From CAIWHR01 sp963811685 (GTDB lineage: Bacteria; Pseudomonadota; Gammaproteobacteria; Burkholderiales; Casimicrobiaceae), in assembly GCA_963811685.1 (NCBI GenBank), contig CAWESK010000009.1, positions 124,001 through 188,000 of the forward strand: a DNA stretch of 64,000 nucleotides, given 5' to 3'. The notes beneath the pieces are model-generated. The model did not search any database. It was not told the DNA's origin and saw nothing but the letters and a program-made list of their open reading frames with translations. Positions 10,470-19,919 of the stretch are shown here, piece after piece. Position numbers and translations under genes: made by a program. The stretch's first letter is position 1. Each line of letters opens with the position of its first letter.

Positions 10470-11877
10470 GGACCGTAGAAGACGTGCGGCAGCCAGAGCG
10501 AGATCTGCGGCACGTAGGTGATCAGGACGAGCGACAGCGAGCAGCGGCACGAGCCAGGGCAGAATCGCCATCGTCGTCTTCTCGACCGACAGCCCCGCCA
10601 CCCGCGCCAGCACGAACAGCACCATGCCCATCGGCGGATGCAGCAGACCGATCATCAGGTTCAGCACCATCACGAGTCCGAAGTGAACGGGATCGATGCC
10701 GAGCTGCTGCACGACGGGCAGCAGCACCGGCACGAGTATCAGGATCGCCGCCGTCGGCTCGAGAAAGCAGCCGACGAACAGCATCAGCACGTTGGCGAGC
10801 AGCAGGAACATCCACGGGCTGTGCGTGAAGGCGAGCACCCAGGCCGCGACGATGTCGGTGACGCGCGTCGCGGTCAGCAGCCAGCCGAAGATCGACGCCG
10901 CGGCGACGATGAAGAGCACCGTCGCCGTCGTCTCGATCGTGTCCATCGAGACCTTGACCAGCATGCTCCACGTGAGCGTCCGGTACCAGACGAGGCCGAG
11001 CACGAGCGCCCAGACGCACGCGGCGATCGCGCCTTCGGTCGGCGTGAACACGCCGGTGGTCATTCCGCCGATCAGGAGCACGGGCGTCATGATCGGCATC
11101 ACCGCGTCGAATTTCCACTTCCAGTCGGCGGCGAAAAGCACGACGAGGCCGATGCCGACCGCGACGTTGAACGGCAGGCCGGCCTGCATTCCCGCCCCAG
11201 ATCGCCAGCGGCCATCCGATGACGATCGCCGAGCTCGAGGAACGCCTTGCCCATGCGCGCCCACTCGAACTTCGACGTCGCCGCCCCAATGGTACTTGTG
11301 CGCGTAGTAGGCGACGGTCAGCATCATCAGGATCGCCATCACGCCGCCCGGGAGAATGCCCGCGACAAACAGCTGTCCGACCGAGACGTTGGCCATCATC
11401 CCGTAGATCACGAACGGCAGCGACGGCGGGATGATCGGACCCAGCGTGGCCGACGCCGCAGTGACGCCGACCGAGAACCCGAGGTCGTAGCCGTGGTCGC
11501 GCATCGCCTTGATCTCGATCGTGCCGAGCCCGGCGGCATCGGCGATCGCGGTGCCCGACATGCCGGCGAAGATCACCGAGCCGATGATGTTGACGTGGCC
11601 GAGGCCGCCCTTCAGCCAGCCGACCAGCGCGAGCGCGAAGTTGTAGATGCGGTTCGTGATGCCGGCGTTGTTCATCAGGTTGCCGGCCATGATGAAGAAC
11701 GGGACGGCGAGCAGCGGAAAGCTGTCGATGCCGCTGATCATCCGGTGGATCGACGACCATCGGCGGCAGGTCGCCGGTCAGCAGGATGTAGACGAGCGCC
11801 GAGCCCGCCATCGCGATCGCGACCGGAACGCCCGTCGCCAACGCGCCGAGGAAGGAGCCGAGCAGCGCGGGGGTCAA
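10466..11877 (-). CDS. dctM: TRAP transporter large permease DctM (frameshifted)
   Basis: This is the 12-helix membrane subunit of a TRAP transporter, which imports organic or sugar acids using an ion gradient. Typical segments are visible: SFPLLAVPFFIMAGNLMN, GTAIADAAGLGTIEIKAM, GPIIPPSLPFVIYG, GVFTPTEGAIAA and PTAAILILVPVLLPV. The start is TTG 11877 with GGAGG seven bases upstream. Breaks occur near 11750, 11165-11260 (several) and 10540, and single extra bases account for those I could rebuild. The intact product would be about 470 residues. The gene is coupled to the next one by a GTGA overlap. Confidence 0.8.
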
Positions 11878-11923
11878 TCCGGTCCTCCGGCGGCGTGGCA
11901 GGACGGCGCGTCGGCAGCGGCTC

Positions 11924-12504
11924 TCACACCGCTTCCTCCATCGGGATTTCCGGCCGCTCGAGCACGCTGTAGCCGCGCCGCCAGTTCTCGATCGCGACCT
12001 GGACCGCGCGGAACGCGCAGAACGCGAATCCGACGCCGCACACGCCGTAGACGACGTTCATCGGCAGAGTCGACGATCGTCATCTTGTAGCTGCCCATCT
12101 TCTGCATCATCTGCCACGTGAGCACGACGGCGTACGCGAAGAACACGATGCGCACGACGTCGACGAACGTGGACATCGCGCGGCACAGCCACGCCGGCAG
12201 GTAGCGGTAGAAGAAATCGACATGGATGTGGCGGTTCGGTGCGCACCGACGCTGCAATGCGCGATGAACACCGTGCAGATCAGCAGATAGCGCGCGATCT
12301 CCTCGGTCCACGCCGCCGAGTCGTTGAGCGCGTAGCGGGTGAAGAACTGGTAGAAGATGTCGAGGCGCCAGCACCCAGAAGAAGCCCGAACGCGATCCAG
12401 GCCTCGAAGTGGTAGTGCGAAGGTCGATCGGCGCGTCGTGCAGAGTGAAAATGCCCCGACTCGTCGAGGACGTGCTCCTGCTCTTCCACTTCGGATGTCG
12501 TCAT
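11924..12504 (-). CDS. dctQ: TRAP transporter small permease DctQ (frameshifted)
   Basis: Fragments in all three frames assemble into a DctQ-type four-helix protein of about 190 residues. It has an N-terminal soluble tail (MTTSEVEEQEHVLDE), FHFEAW-like entry, a segment FYQFFTRYALNDSAAWTEE, the family motif NRHIHVDFFYRYLP, and a C-terminal helix ending IPMEEAV. The stop at 11924 is supported by that ending; a competing frame runs on to 11874. Breaks lie near 12065, 12245, 12370 and 12430-12450. In the ones near 12065 and 12370, removal of one base restores a DctQ-like sequence. Confidence 0.75.
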
Positions 12505-12566
12505 CGCGTACGCATCCTGTCGTCGGTGGCGCCGGCCGCCGTCCGCGCCGCTGCTCGCCGCTCGAG

Positions 12567-13556
12567 CTACTTGATCGCCTGAGATCTTGTCCCAGTCGGC
12601 CTTGCTGTAGCCCATCGACTCCAGCGGTGACGGTCTTCATGATCGCGTCCTGGAAGCTCTTCTTGTCGACGGCGTGGACGTTGAGGCCCTTCTTCCGGAA
12701 CTCGTCGGCGAGCTCCGCCTCGCGCTTCTTGATCTCGTTCGGTCGCGTTGGCGGCCGCCTCGCGCGTCACGTCGGTGAAGATCTTCTTGTCGGCATCGGA
12801 CAGCTTGCTCCACACGTGCGGCGCGATCTGCGTGGCGAGCGAGTCGACGATGTGGCCGGTCAGGATGATGTTCTTCTGCACCTCGTAGAACTTCTTCGCC
12901 TCGATCGTCGTCAGCGGGTTCTCCTGCGCGTCGACGGTGCCGTTCTGCAGCGCGAGGTAGACCTCGGCGAACGCGATCGGCGTCGGATTCGCGCCGCAGC
13001 TCTTCGGCAGCGCGAGATAGGCGGGCACGTCGGGCACGCGCATCTTGAGGCCCTTCATCCCGGCGCAGTCGTTGAAGTCCGGTTCGACGGTCGACTGGCG
13101 GATGCCGTAGTAGGTCATCGCGGTGATCTGGATGCCGCGTCTTGTTGCGGATATTCCTCGGCCATCTCGGCGAAGACCGGGCTCTTCGACGCACGCGATC
13201 AGGTGGTCGGCGTCGCGGAACGTGTACGGATAGTAGCCGACGCCGATGCCGCGGCATCGTCCGCGCGGCGAACGACAGGCCGGAGATGATCATGTCGACG
13301 GTGCCGAGCGTCAGCCCCTGGTTGATGTCCGATTCCTTGCCGAGGCGTCGACGCGGGGAACACGTCGATGTGATAGCGTGCCGTTGGTGCGCTTCTCGAT
13401 CTCCTGCGCGGCCCAGACCGACCACTTGTGGAACGGCTCGCTCGTCTCGTAGACGTGCGCCCACTTCAACTTCTGCTGCGCGGCCGCGGGACCGGCGACG
13501 ACGAGCGCGGCCGCGGCGAGCGCGCAGAAAGCGACGACTTTGGACAGCAAACGCAT
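12567..13556 (-). CDS. dctP: TRAP transporter periplasmic binding protein DctP (frameshifted)
   Basis: A Sec signal peptide (MRLLSKVV, hydrophobic core, AAAQ) is followed by the DctP fold: KLKWAHVYETSEPFHKWS, GKESDINQGLTLGTVDM, the family signature around KGLKMRVPDVP, and AEVYLALQNGTVDAQENP. It would bind the acid substrate in the periplasm for DctQM. The start has AAGGAGG upstream. Breaks occur near 13375, 13345, 13250, 13190, 13140, 12740, 12625 and 12580. The restored product would be about 325 residues. The density of breaks is the highest in the island. Confidence 0.8.
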
Positions 13557-13614
13557 GATTCCTCCTTAGGTTTGACCAAATTGCGCGACTATGGCTGCGC
13601 GACGATGACTGCGG

Positions 13615-14640
13615 TCATGCGAACACGACCTGGACCTTGGTGCTCTGGTTCTTGTCGGCCGCCGCCTTGAATGCGGCGACGGCATCCTGCAACGGGTACT
13701 GGCCCGAAAGAAGCGGCCGCACGTCGACGCGCCGCGTGGCGAGATAGTCGACCGCCCAGTCGAATTCGATGCCCCAGCGGAACGCGCCGCGGAGATCGAG
13801 CTCCTTCGCCATCAGCTCGTTGACGACGAACGGCAGCGGCTCGTGCGGGAGCGTGCCGACCTGCACGATCACGCCGCCCCGCCTGGTGGCGGCGACGCAC
13901 GTCTTCAGCGCATTGAAATTGCCGGAGACTTCGTAGGCCACGTCGAATTGCGGATCCTTCAACGCGCCCGCATCGCGATCGGCGCGCAGCGTCACGTCGG
14001 CGCCGACGACCTTCGCCTGCGCCAGCGGCCTGTCCAGCACATCGGTGACCGTGATCCTGCGCGCGCCGGCGAGCCGCGCGGCCAGCACGGTGACGCAGCC
14101 GATCGTTCCGGCGCCCGTGACCAGCACCGACTTGCCCATCAGATCGCCGCCGCGGTTCACCGCGTGGAGACCCACGGCGAGCGGCTCCGCGAAAGCGAGC
14201 TCGCCGAGCGAGATGTCGCCGGCCACCGGATAGCACTGGCGCTCGCCCATGACGAAATATTCCTGGAACATCCCCTGCACATGCGGGAAGCGGCTCGCGC
14301 TGCCGAGGAAGCGCATGTTCGCGCACAGCTGCTCGCGGCCCTCCCGGCAGTAGTCGCAGCGTCCGCACGCGTGCGACGGGGATACCGCGACCTTGTCGCC
14401 CACCTTGACGCGGGTCACGCCGGCGCCGACGGCGGCGACCACCGCGGACGCCTCGTGGCCCGGGACCAGCGGCTCACGGACGATGAAGCTGCCGTTGCGA
14501 CCTTCGAAGTAGTAGTGCAGATCGGAGCCGCAGATGCCTCCCGCCCCGAGGCGCAGCAGCACCTCGCCGGGGCCGGCTTCGGGAACGTCGGCCGGTTCGA
14601 TGCGCAGGTCGTCTTTCGCGTGGATGCGGCAGGCAAGCAT
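13615..14640 (-). CDS. Zinc alcohol dehydrogenase, L-idonate 5-dehydrogenase-like
   Basis: This 341-residue medium-chain dehydrogenase would oxidise or reduce a sugar acid or polyol with NAD(P). Catalytic zinc ligands are at C37 (GICGSDLHYY), H62 and E63 (PGHE). Four structural zinc cysteines are at 92, 95, 98 and 106 (CGRCDYC...C). A Rossmann motif GAGTIG lies in the middle. The HYYxxGRNGxF region resembles L-idonate 5-dehydrogenases, which interconvert L-idonate and 5-ketogluconate. It lies between the regulator gene and dctP, consistent with handling an imported acid. The assignment of idonate itself is tentative. Confidence 0.75.
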   Translation of the reverse strand: MLACRIHAKDDLRIEPADVPEAGPGEVLLRLGAGGICGSDLHYYFEGRNGSFIVREPLVPGHEASAVVAAVGAGVTRVKVGDKVAVSPSHACGRCDYCREGREQLCANMRFLGSASRFPHVQGMFQEYFVMGERQCYPVAGDISLGELAFAEPLAVGLHAVNRGGDLMGKSVLVTGAGTIGCVTVLAARLAGARRITVTDVLDRPLAQAKVVGADVTLRADRDAGALKDPQFDVAYEVSGNFNALKTCVAATRRGGVIVQVGTLPHEPLPFVVNELMAKELDLRGAFRWGIEFDWAVDYLATRRVDVRPLLSGQYPLQDAVAAFKAAADKNQSTKVQVVFA

Positions 14641-14669
14641 GGTGATCTCCTGAAAAAGTCCGTGCGCCG

Positions 14670-15371
14670 CTATTGCAGCGTGTCCCAGCCGGTCGAAAAG
14701 CGCTTGTACGCCTGATTGAGATGCCGCCGCATCGCCGTGCGCGCGCCGCTCGCGTCCTTGGTCGCGATCGCCTTGTACACCGACCGGTGCTCGGCCATCG
14801 CGTTTCCCCACAGGGCGGGCGAATCGTAGTGATGCTCGAGTTGCTTGTAGAGCGGGCCGGTGCGCTCATCCCACAACATCTTGACCACGGCGACGAGCGC
14901 CCCGTTTCCGGTCGCTTCGGCGATCTTCATGTGGAACAGCCGATCGCCGGTGAGCGGCTGGTGCTCGCCCTGGTCGATCTCCCGTTGCATCTGGTCGAGC
15001 GCGTCGGCGATCGCTTTCACGTGATGCTTCTTCCCCGACTTCGCGGCAAGCGCCGCGCATTCGCCTTCGATGACGTAGCGCGCGCGCAGCAATTCGAACG
15101 GGCCCGCGGCGGCTTCGGCTTCGCGGCCCGGATGCTCCGTGGGCGCCTGAACGTAGATGCCCGACCCGATGCGGACCTCGACCCGCCCTTCGACCTCCAG
15201 CGCGATCAGTGCCTCGCGGACCGACGGTCGCGAGACGCCGAGCTGCTTCGCGAGATCGCGCTCCGGCGGCAGACGCGCGCCGGCGGGAAACTCGCCCGAC
15301 GCGATGAGCTTGCGGATCTGGTCGGCGATCTGCCGATACAGGCGGCGCGGTTCGATGCTCTGGAAGGGCAT
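14670..15371 (-). CDS. GntR-family transcriptional regulator, FadR/FCD subgroup
   Basis: The 233-residue protein has an N-terminal winged helix at about residues 7-75 (RLYRQIADQIRKLIASGEF, GARLPPERDLAKQLGVSRP, REALIALE). A C-terminal FCD all-helical effector domain follows, with histidines suited to metal or acid binding. Members of this group usually repress sugar-acid and organic-acid genes until the acid binds. The start chosen is ATG 15371; a longer frame reaches about 70 bases further upstream. It is divergent from the glucarate-dehydratase-like gene, and the shared region holds a FadR-type palindrome, so it probably controls both arms of the island. Confidence 0.88.
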   Translation of the reverse strand: MPFQSIEPRRLYRQIADQIRKLIASGEFPAGARLPPERDLAKQLGVSRPSVREALIALEVEGRVEVRIGSGIYVQAPTEHPGREAEAAAGPFELLRARYVIEGECAALAAKSGKKHHVKAIADALDQMQREIDQGEHQPLTGDRLFHMKIAEATGNGALVAVVKMLWDERTGPLYKQLEHHYDSPALWGNAMAEHRSVYKAIATKDASGARTAMRRHLNQAYKRFSTGWDTLQ

Positions 15372-15491
15372 GGCGAGAAAGGAGCTCCGGGGCAGCGCGA
15401 CGGGGCCGGCGACCGCCGACAGGCGGTGGCGCCCGTGGGGCAAATCGGAGTGACTGGGCGAAGGCTAATCCGCGCCCCCGAACTGGTCAAG

Positions 15492-15502
15492 TGGTATTAC
15501 CA
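15492..15502. promoter_or_regulatory. Candidate GntR/FadR-type operator (TGGTATTACCA)
   Basis: TGGTATTACCA is a perfect palindrome matching the TGGTnnnACCA pattern bound by FadR-subgroup GntR proteins. It lies between the divergent GntR gene (start 15371) and the glucarate-dehydratase-like gene (start 15586), in the only extended non-coding stretch of the island. The preceding ACTGGTCA (15482-15489) could be a second half-site. Binding by the adjacent regulator is inferred. Confidence 0.55.
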
Positions 15503-15585
15503 ATTCTTCAGGACACGCGTAAGATGAGGACCTCCGTCCGGTCGCGTCTCCGACCGTTCCGCCTTTCACCTCGATTCCGCACGCC

Positions 15586-16857
15586 GTGTCCGTCACCACC
15601 ATCGCCGCGATCCGCGCGACGCCGGTCACCGTCCCGCTCGAAGCGCCCCTTTTGCACAGCAACGGCGCGCACTGGGGCCGTTTCGTGCGCACGATCGTCG
15701 AAGTCGAGACGAACGACGGTTACGTGGGCTTAGGCGAGATGGGCGGCGGCGGCGAGGATGCCGCTCGCGGCTTCGCGGCGCTCGCCGATTACCTGCGCGG
15801 CCACGACGTCTTCCGGCTGGAGGCGATGCGCTTCGCGATCTGCAATCCGACGGCGAGCCTGTACAACAATCGGACGCAACTCCACGCGGCGATCGAGTTC
15901 GCGTGCCTCGACATCATGGGCCAGAAGCTCGGCGTGCCCGTCCACGCGCTGCTCGGCGGCAAGCTTCGCGACGAGGTCGAGTTCGCGAGCTATCTGTTCT
16001 TTCGCTACAACGATCCGGCCACCGGACGCGGCGAGGTGCGCACGGCCGAACAGCTCGTCGCCAATGCGCGCTCCCTCAAGGCTCAGCACGGCTTTCGCGT
16101 GCACAAGCTCAAAGGCGGCGTCTATCCGCCCGCGCACGAGCTCGCCTGCTATCGCGCGCTCGCCGCCGCGCTTCCCGGCGACCGCTTCCGCTTCGACCCC
16201 AACAGCGCGCTGTCGCTCGCCGACGCGATCGACTTCGGCCGCGGCATCCTCGACCTGCGCAACGACTACTTCGAGGATCCCGTGTGGGGGATGCCGCAGC
16301 TCGCGCGGCTCAAGGAATTCGTCCCGCTGCCGATCGCCACCAACACGGTGGTCGTCAACTTCGAGCAGCTCGCGGCCAACGAGAAGCTCCGCGCCGTCGA
16401 CGTCGTCCTGCTCGACACCACGTTCTGGGGCGGCATACGCCCGTGCATCAAGGCGGCAGGCGTCTGCGAGACGCTCGGCGTCGGCGTCGCGGTGCACAGC
16501 TCGGGCGAGCTCGGCATCCAGCTCGCGACGATGCTGCATCTCGGCGCCGTCCTGCCGAACCTGGGCTACGCGGCCGATGCCCACTATCATCATCTCGTCG
16601 ACGACGTGATCGCCGGCGGCCTTATGCCGTATCGCGACGGCGCGATCGCGGTTCCCGACGGCAACGGGCTTGGCGTCACGCTCGACCGTGCGAAACTCGC
16701 GCAGTACCACGATCTCTATCGCGAGCTCGGTGGCTACCCGTACGATCGCGACCCCGGTCGGCCGGGCTGGTATCCGACCGTGCCGAACCACGATTGGGCG
16801 GACCCGGACACGTCGCTGCGTCCGGATTTAGGCTGGAACCGAGGCCCGCGGTCGTAA
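15586..16857 (+). CDS. Glucarate dehydratase-like enolase-superfamily enzyme
   Basis: The protein has 423 residues. The active-site set of the glucarate dehydratase subgroup is visible: K174-x-K176 (KLKGG), metal ligands D204 (FDPN), E230 (FEDP) and N253 (ATN), and the histidine H304 in VHSSGE. The asparagine as third metal ligand distinguishes this subgroup from mandelate racemase. It should dehydrate an aldaric or aldonic acid to a 2-keto-3-deoxy acid. The start is GTG. It opens the rightward operon, followed by a dehydrogenase and a diketo-acid hydrolase, so the physiological product may be 2-keto-3-deoxy-fuconate-like rather than a glucarate product. Confidence 0.85.
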   Translation: MSVTTIAAIRATPVTVPLEAPLLHSNGAHWGRFVRTIVEVETNDGYVGLGEMGGGGEDAARGFAALADYLRGHDVFRLEAMRFAICNPTASLYNNRTQLHAAIEFACLDIMGQKLGVPVHALLGGKLRDEVEFASYLFFRYNDPATGRGEVRTAEQLVANARSLKAQHGFRVHKLKGGVYPPAHELACYRALAAALPGDRFRFDPNSALSLADAIDFGRGILDLRNDYFEDPVWGMPQLARLKEFVPLPIATNTVVVNFEQLAANEKLRAVDVVLLDTTFWGGIRPCIKAAGVCETLGVGVAVHSSGELGIQLATMLHLGAVLPNLGYAADAHYHHLVDDVIAGGLMPYRDGAIAVPDGNGLGVTLDRAKLAQYHDLYRELGGYPYDRDPGRPGWYPTVPNHDWADPDTSLRPDLGWNRGPRS

Positions 16858-16892
16858 ACGGCCGCGCCTCGCTGCTATCCAGGAGAAGTTTT

Positions 16893-17647
16893 ATGGCGAA
16901 CGGCTCGCAGGCAAAACCGCGCTGGTCACGGCAGCGGGCCAAGGGATCGGCTTCGCGAGCGCGATGCAGATGGCCGCCGAGGGCGCGACCGTCTATGCGA
17001 CGGACGTCAATGCCAAGCTGCTCGACAATTTCAAGGGCGCCGCCAACGTCATCACCCGCAGGCTCGACGTGCTCGACGACGCCGCGGTTCGCGCACTCAT
17101 CGGGGAGGTGCCGCCGCTCGACGTGCTTTTCAACTGCGCAGGGTTCGTCCACAACGGCACGATTCTCGAATGCACGGCGAAGGACTGGGATTTCAGCTTC
17201 AACCTCAACGTGCGGGCGATGTACGTCGCGATCCAGGCCGCGCTGCCGAAAATGCTGGACAAGCACCGGAACACCGGGAGCCGCGGGTCGATCATCAACA
17301 TGGCGTCGGTCGCCGGCTCGATCAAAGGGCTGCCCAATCGCTTCGTCTACGGCGCGAGCAAGGCCGCGGTGGTCGGGCTCACCAAGGCGGTCGCCGCCGA
17401 TTTCGTGCAAAAAGGCATCCGCTGCAATGCGATCGCTCCGGGAACGGTGGACACGCCGTCGCTCGGCGAGCGTATCGGCGCGTACGACGACCCCGTCGAG
17501 GCGCGCAAGATGTTCATCGCGCGGCAGCCGATGGGCCGCCTCGCGAAGGCCGAGGAGATCGCGCCAATCGTGGTGTTCCTCGCATCCGACGAATCCGCAT
17601 TCGCCACCGGCCAGATGTTCTCGGTCGACGGCGGCATGACGATTTAA
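16893..17647 (+). CDS. SDR, 2-keto-3-deoxy-L-fuconate dehydrogenase-like (frameshifted near start)
   Basis: This short-chain dehydrogenase of about 250 residues has a TAAGQGIG cofactor motif, a catalytic serine in INMASVAG and YGASK as the Tyr-Lys pair. FNCAGFVHNGTILECTAKDW and GSIKGLPNRFVYGASKAA are characteristic of 2-keto-3-deoxy-L-fuconate (or rhamnonate) dehydrogenases, which make the 2,4-diketo-3-deoxy acid. ATG 16893 has AGGAGA upstream. One extra base near 16899 (ATGGCGAACGGCTC) puts the start out of frame with the rest. It lies between a dehydratase and a FAH hydrolase, which fits this step exactly. Confidence 0.85.
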
Positions 17648-17662
17648 GACTTCTGATGGAAA

Positions 17663-17685
17663 ACGGGCCGGCGCGGCCGGCCCGT
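17663..17685 (+). repeat. Intercistronic hairpin between the SDR and FAH genes
   Basis: A perfect 10-base inverted repeat (ACGGGCCGGC, loop GCG, GCCGGCCCGT) begins 16 bases after the SDR stop. No T run follows on the plus strand, so it is more likely an mRNA-stability or attenuation element than a terminator. It has the same stem and loop lengths as the hairpin at 6278-6300. Confidence 0.5.
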
Positions 17686-17718
17686 ATGTGAAGACCTGTT
17701 ACCACCACGGAGCCTTGC

Positions 17719-18576
17719 ATGAAACTCGTACGCTATGGTCCCGCCGGCAAGGAAAAGCCCGGCCTCATCGACGCCGACGGCAAGCTGCGCGACCTCTCGA
17801 AGAAGGTCAAGGACATCGATGGCGCGAGCCTCGCTCCGGCGGAGCTCGCGAAGCTGAAGAAGCTGGATCCGAAGAAGCTGCCGCTGGTCAAGGGGCGGCC
17901 GCGGCTTGGCGCGTGCGTCGCGATGCCGTCGAAGTTCGTCGCGATCGGCCTCAACTACAGCGACCACGCAAAGGAATCGGGCAATCCGATTCCCGAGCAT
18001 CCCGTCGTGTTCTTCAAGTCGACGACCTGCATCGTCGGACCCAACGACAACGTGATGGCGCCCCGGGGCTCGACGCAGCTCGACTGGGAGGTGGAGCTCG
18101 GCGTCGTGATCGGCCGCAAGGCCCAGTACGTCGACGAAAAGGACGGCCTCAAGTACGTCGCCGGCTACTGCCTCATCAACGACGTCTCCGAGCGCGAGTT
18201 CCAGATGAAGAAGAGCGCGACGCAGTGGAACAAGGGCAAGGGCTGCGACACGTTCGGGCCGCTCGGGCCCTGGCTCGTCACCACCGACGAGATCAAGGAT
18301 CCGCAGAAGCTCGCACTGTGGCTCGACGTCAACGGCGAGCGCCGGCAGCGCGGCAACACGAGCACGATGATCTTCAACGTGGCGAAGCTCGTGTCGGACG
18401 TGTCGTGCTACATGACGCTGTTGCCGGGAGATGTCATCACCACCGGCACCCCGCCCGGCGTCGGGCTCGGCATGAAGCCGCCGCAATATCTGAAGACCGG
18501 CGACGTGATCACCCTCGGCATCGACGGCCTGGGCGAGCAGAAGCAGAAAGTCGTCGCGTTCAAGAAAGGCCGCTGA
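17719..18576 (+). CDS. FAH-family hydrolase, 2,4-diketo-3-deoxy-L-fuconate hydrolase-like
   Basis: The 285-residue protein has the fumarylacetoacetate-hydrolase fold. It has a short N-terminal domain (MKLVRYGPAGKEKPGLID) and a catalytic domain with AIGLNYSDHAKESG, the metal-binding DWEVELGVVIG region, and GDVITTGTPPGVG. Members next to 2-keto-3-deoxy-fuconate dehydrogenases split the 2,4-diketo acid into pyruvate and a hydroxy acid such as L-lactate. The gene order dehydratase, dehydrogenase, hydrolase supports this. Other diketo-acid substrates remain possible. Confidence 0.85.
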   Translation: MKLVRYGPAGKEKPGLIDADGKLRDLSKKVKDIDGASLAPAELAKLKKLDPKKLPLVKGRPRLGACVAMPSKFVAIGLNYSDHAKESGNPIPEHPVVFFKSTTCIVGPNDNVMAPRGSTQLDWEVELGVVIGRKAQYVDEKDGLKYVAGYCLINDVSEREFQMKKSATQWNKGKGCDTFGPLGPWLVTTDEIKDPQKLALWLDVNGERRQRGNTSTMIFNVAKLVSDVSCYMTLLPGDVITTGTPPGVGLGMKPPQYLKTGDVITLGIDGLGEQKQKVVAFKKGR

Positions 18577-18594
18577 GGTTCCGCGCAGGCGCGG

Positions 18595-19782
18595 TCAAAG
18601 CAGACTGCGCTCGGCGAGATTGCGCATCAGCGCCATCGCGCCGAACGTCCACGGCGCGATGCGATCGGCGTGCTGGACGCGATTCACGAGCGCGCCGAGC
18701 TTCGGCGTGGTCACCGTGACGATGTCGCCGACGACGTGCGTGAAGCCCTGGCCGCGCGCGTGCCGGTCCTTGGTCGGCGCGAACATCGTGCCCAGAAAGA
18801 GCACGAACCCGTCCGGATACTGGTGATTGGGGCCGATGGCCTGCGCGACGAGGTCCAGCGGATCGCGGCTGATCATCGACAGCGAGCTCGCGCCGTCGAG
18901 CACGAAACCCTCCGGCCCGTCGACGCGCATCGCGAGATCGCAGCGGCGCACGTCGTCGATGCCGAACGCGTCGTCGAAGAGGCGCAGGAACGGACCGATC
19001 GCGCACGACGCATTGTTGTCCTTCGCCTTGCCGAGCAGAAGCGCGCTGCGGCCCTCGAAGTCGCGCAGGTTGACGTCGTTGCCGAGCGTCGCGCCGATGG
19101 TTTCGCCGCGGCTGTTGACGGCGAGGACGACTTCGGGCTCCGGGTTGTTCCACTCCGACTTGGGGTGGATGCCGATGTCCGCGCCGACACCGACCGCCGA
19201 CATCGGCTGCGACTTGGTGAAGATCTCGGCATCCGGACCGATGCCGACCTCGAGATACTGCGACCACGCGCCTTGCGCGATCAGCGCGTCCTTGAGTTTC
19301 ATGGCCTCGGGCGACCCGGGATGCACGCGCGACAGATCGTCGCCGATGATGGCGACCACGGCGCGCCGCACCGATTCGGCCTTCGCCGGATCGCCGCGCG
19401 CCTGCTCCTCGATCACGCGCTCCAGCATGCTCGACACGAACGTGACACCGGCGGCCTTGATCGCCGCGAGATCGCAGGGCGCGAGGAACGACGGCGCGCG
19501 AACGTCGCGGCCCTCCGCTGCTGAATTGGCGAGCACGTCCGCCGTCTTGGCGATGCGCGGTGCCGCATCGGCCGCGCGGATCGCGGCCACCGGATCGGGA
19601 AGCTCGAGGAGCTCGCTCATCGTCGGCGCAAGGCCCGTCAGATCGAAGACGCCGTCTTCCGTCACGCGCACGAGCGCGGGTCCCGCGACCTCGGGCCACC
19701 AGATGCGGCCGACGAGCAGCGCCCTTTCATGATCGGCGGGCAGGCATGCCGCGGGAGTGAGAAGGCTGTTGATTGCGCTCAT
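18595..19782 (-). CDS. XylX-like 2-keto-3-deoxy-pentonate dehydratase (FAH family)
   Basis: The 395-residue protein closely resembles Caulobacter XylX, the 2-keto-3-deoxy-D-xylonate dehydratase that yields 2-oxoglutarate semialdehyde. Shared blocks include AAGVTFVSSMLERVIEE, WSQYLEVGIGPDAEIFTK, WNNPEPEVVL, LGNDVNLRDFEGRSALLLG, KDNNASCAIGPF and QYPDGFVLFLGTMFAP. The length also fits. The start ATG 19782 has GGAAG upstream. It converges on the FAH hydrolase gene with an 18-base gap, so it is a separate transcription unit at the island's right edge. A matching 2-oxoglutarate-semialdehyde dehydrogenase is not in the window. Confidence 0.85.
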   Translation of the reverse strand: MSAINSLLTPAACLPADHERALLVGRIWWPEVAGPALVRVTEDGVFDLTGLAPTMSELLELPDPVAAIRAADAAPRIAKTADVLANSAAEGRDVRAPSFLAPCDLAAIKAAGVTFVSSMLERVIEEQARGDPAKAESVRRAVVAIIGDDLSRVHPGSPEAMKLKDALIAQGAWSQYLEVGIGPDAEIFTKSQPMSAVGVGADIGIHPKSEWNNPEPEVVLAVNSRGETIGATLGNDVNLRDFEGRSALLLGKAKDNNASCAIGPFLRLFDDAFGIDDVRRCDLAMRVDGPEGFVLDGASSLSMISRDPLDLVAQAIGPNHQYPDGFVLFLGTMFAPTKDRHARGQGFTHVVGDIVTVTTPKLGALVNRVQHADRIAPWTFGAMALMRNLAERSLL

Positions 19783-19919
19783 GGGACGCTTCCGCCGAAT
19801 GCCGCGATCTTCGATTATAGGTCGCATCGACGCGATTGCAGCCCGCGGCGCGGACGGTCGCCGAAGTTTTGCGGCATACTTCGCGCTGCCGGACCGAACC
19901 AGCGAACGTTGCCCGACCG

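Noticed and set aside
11874..11924. Extension of dctQ to a stop at 11874 overlapping the dctM TTG
   Set aside because: The C-terminal family ending (IPMEEAV) and stop occur at 11924 in the frame of the last DctQ helix; the 11874 stop belongs to a frame entered through a break near 12065.
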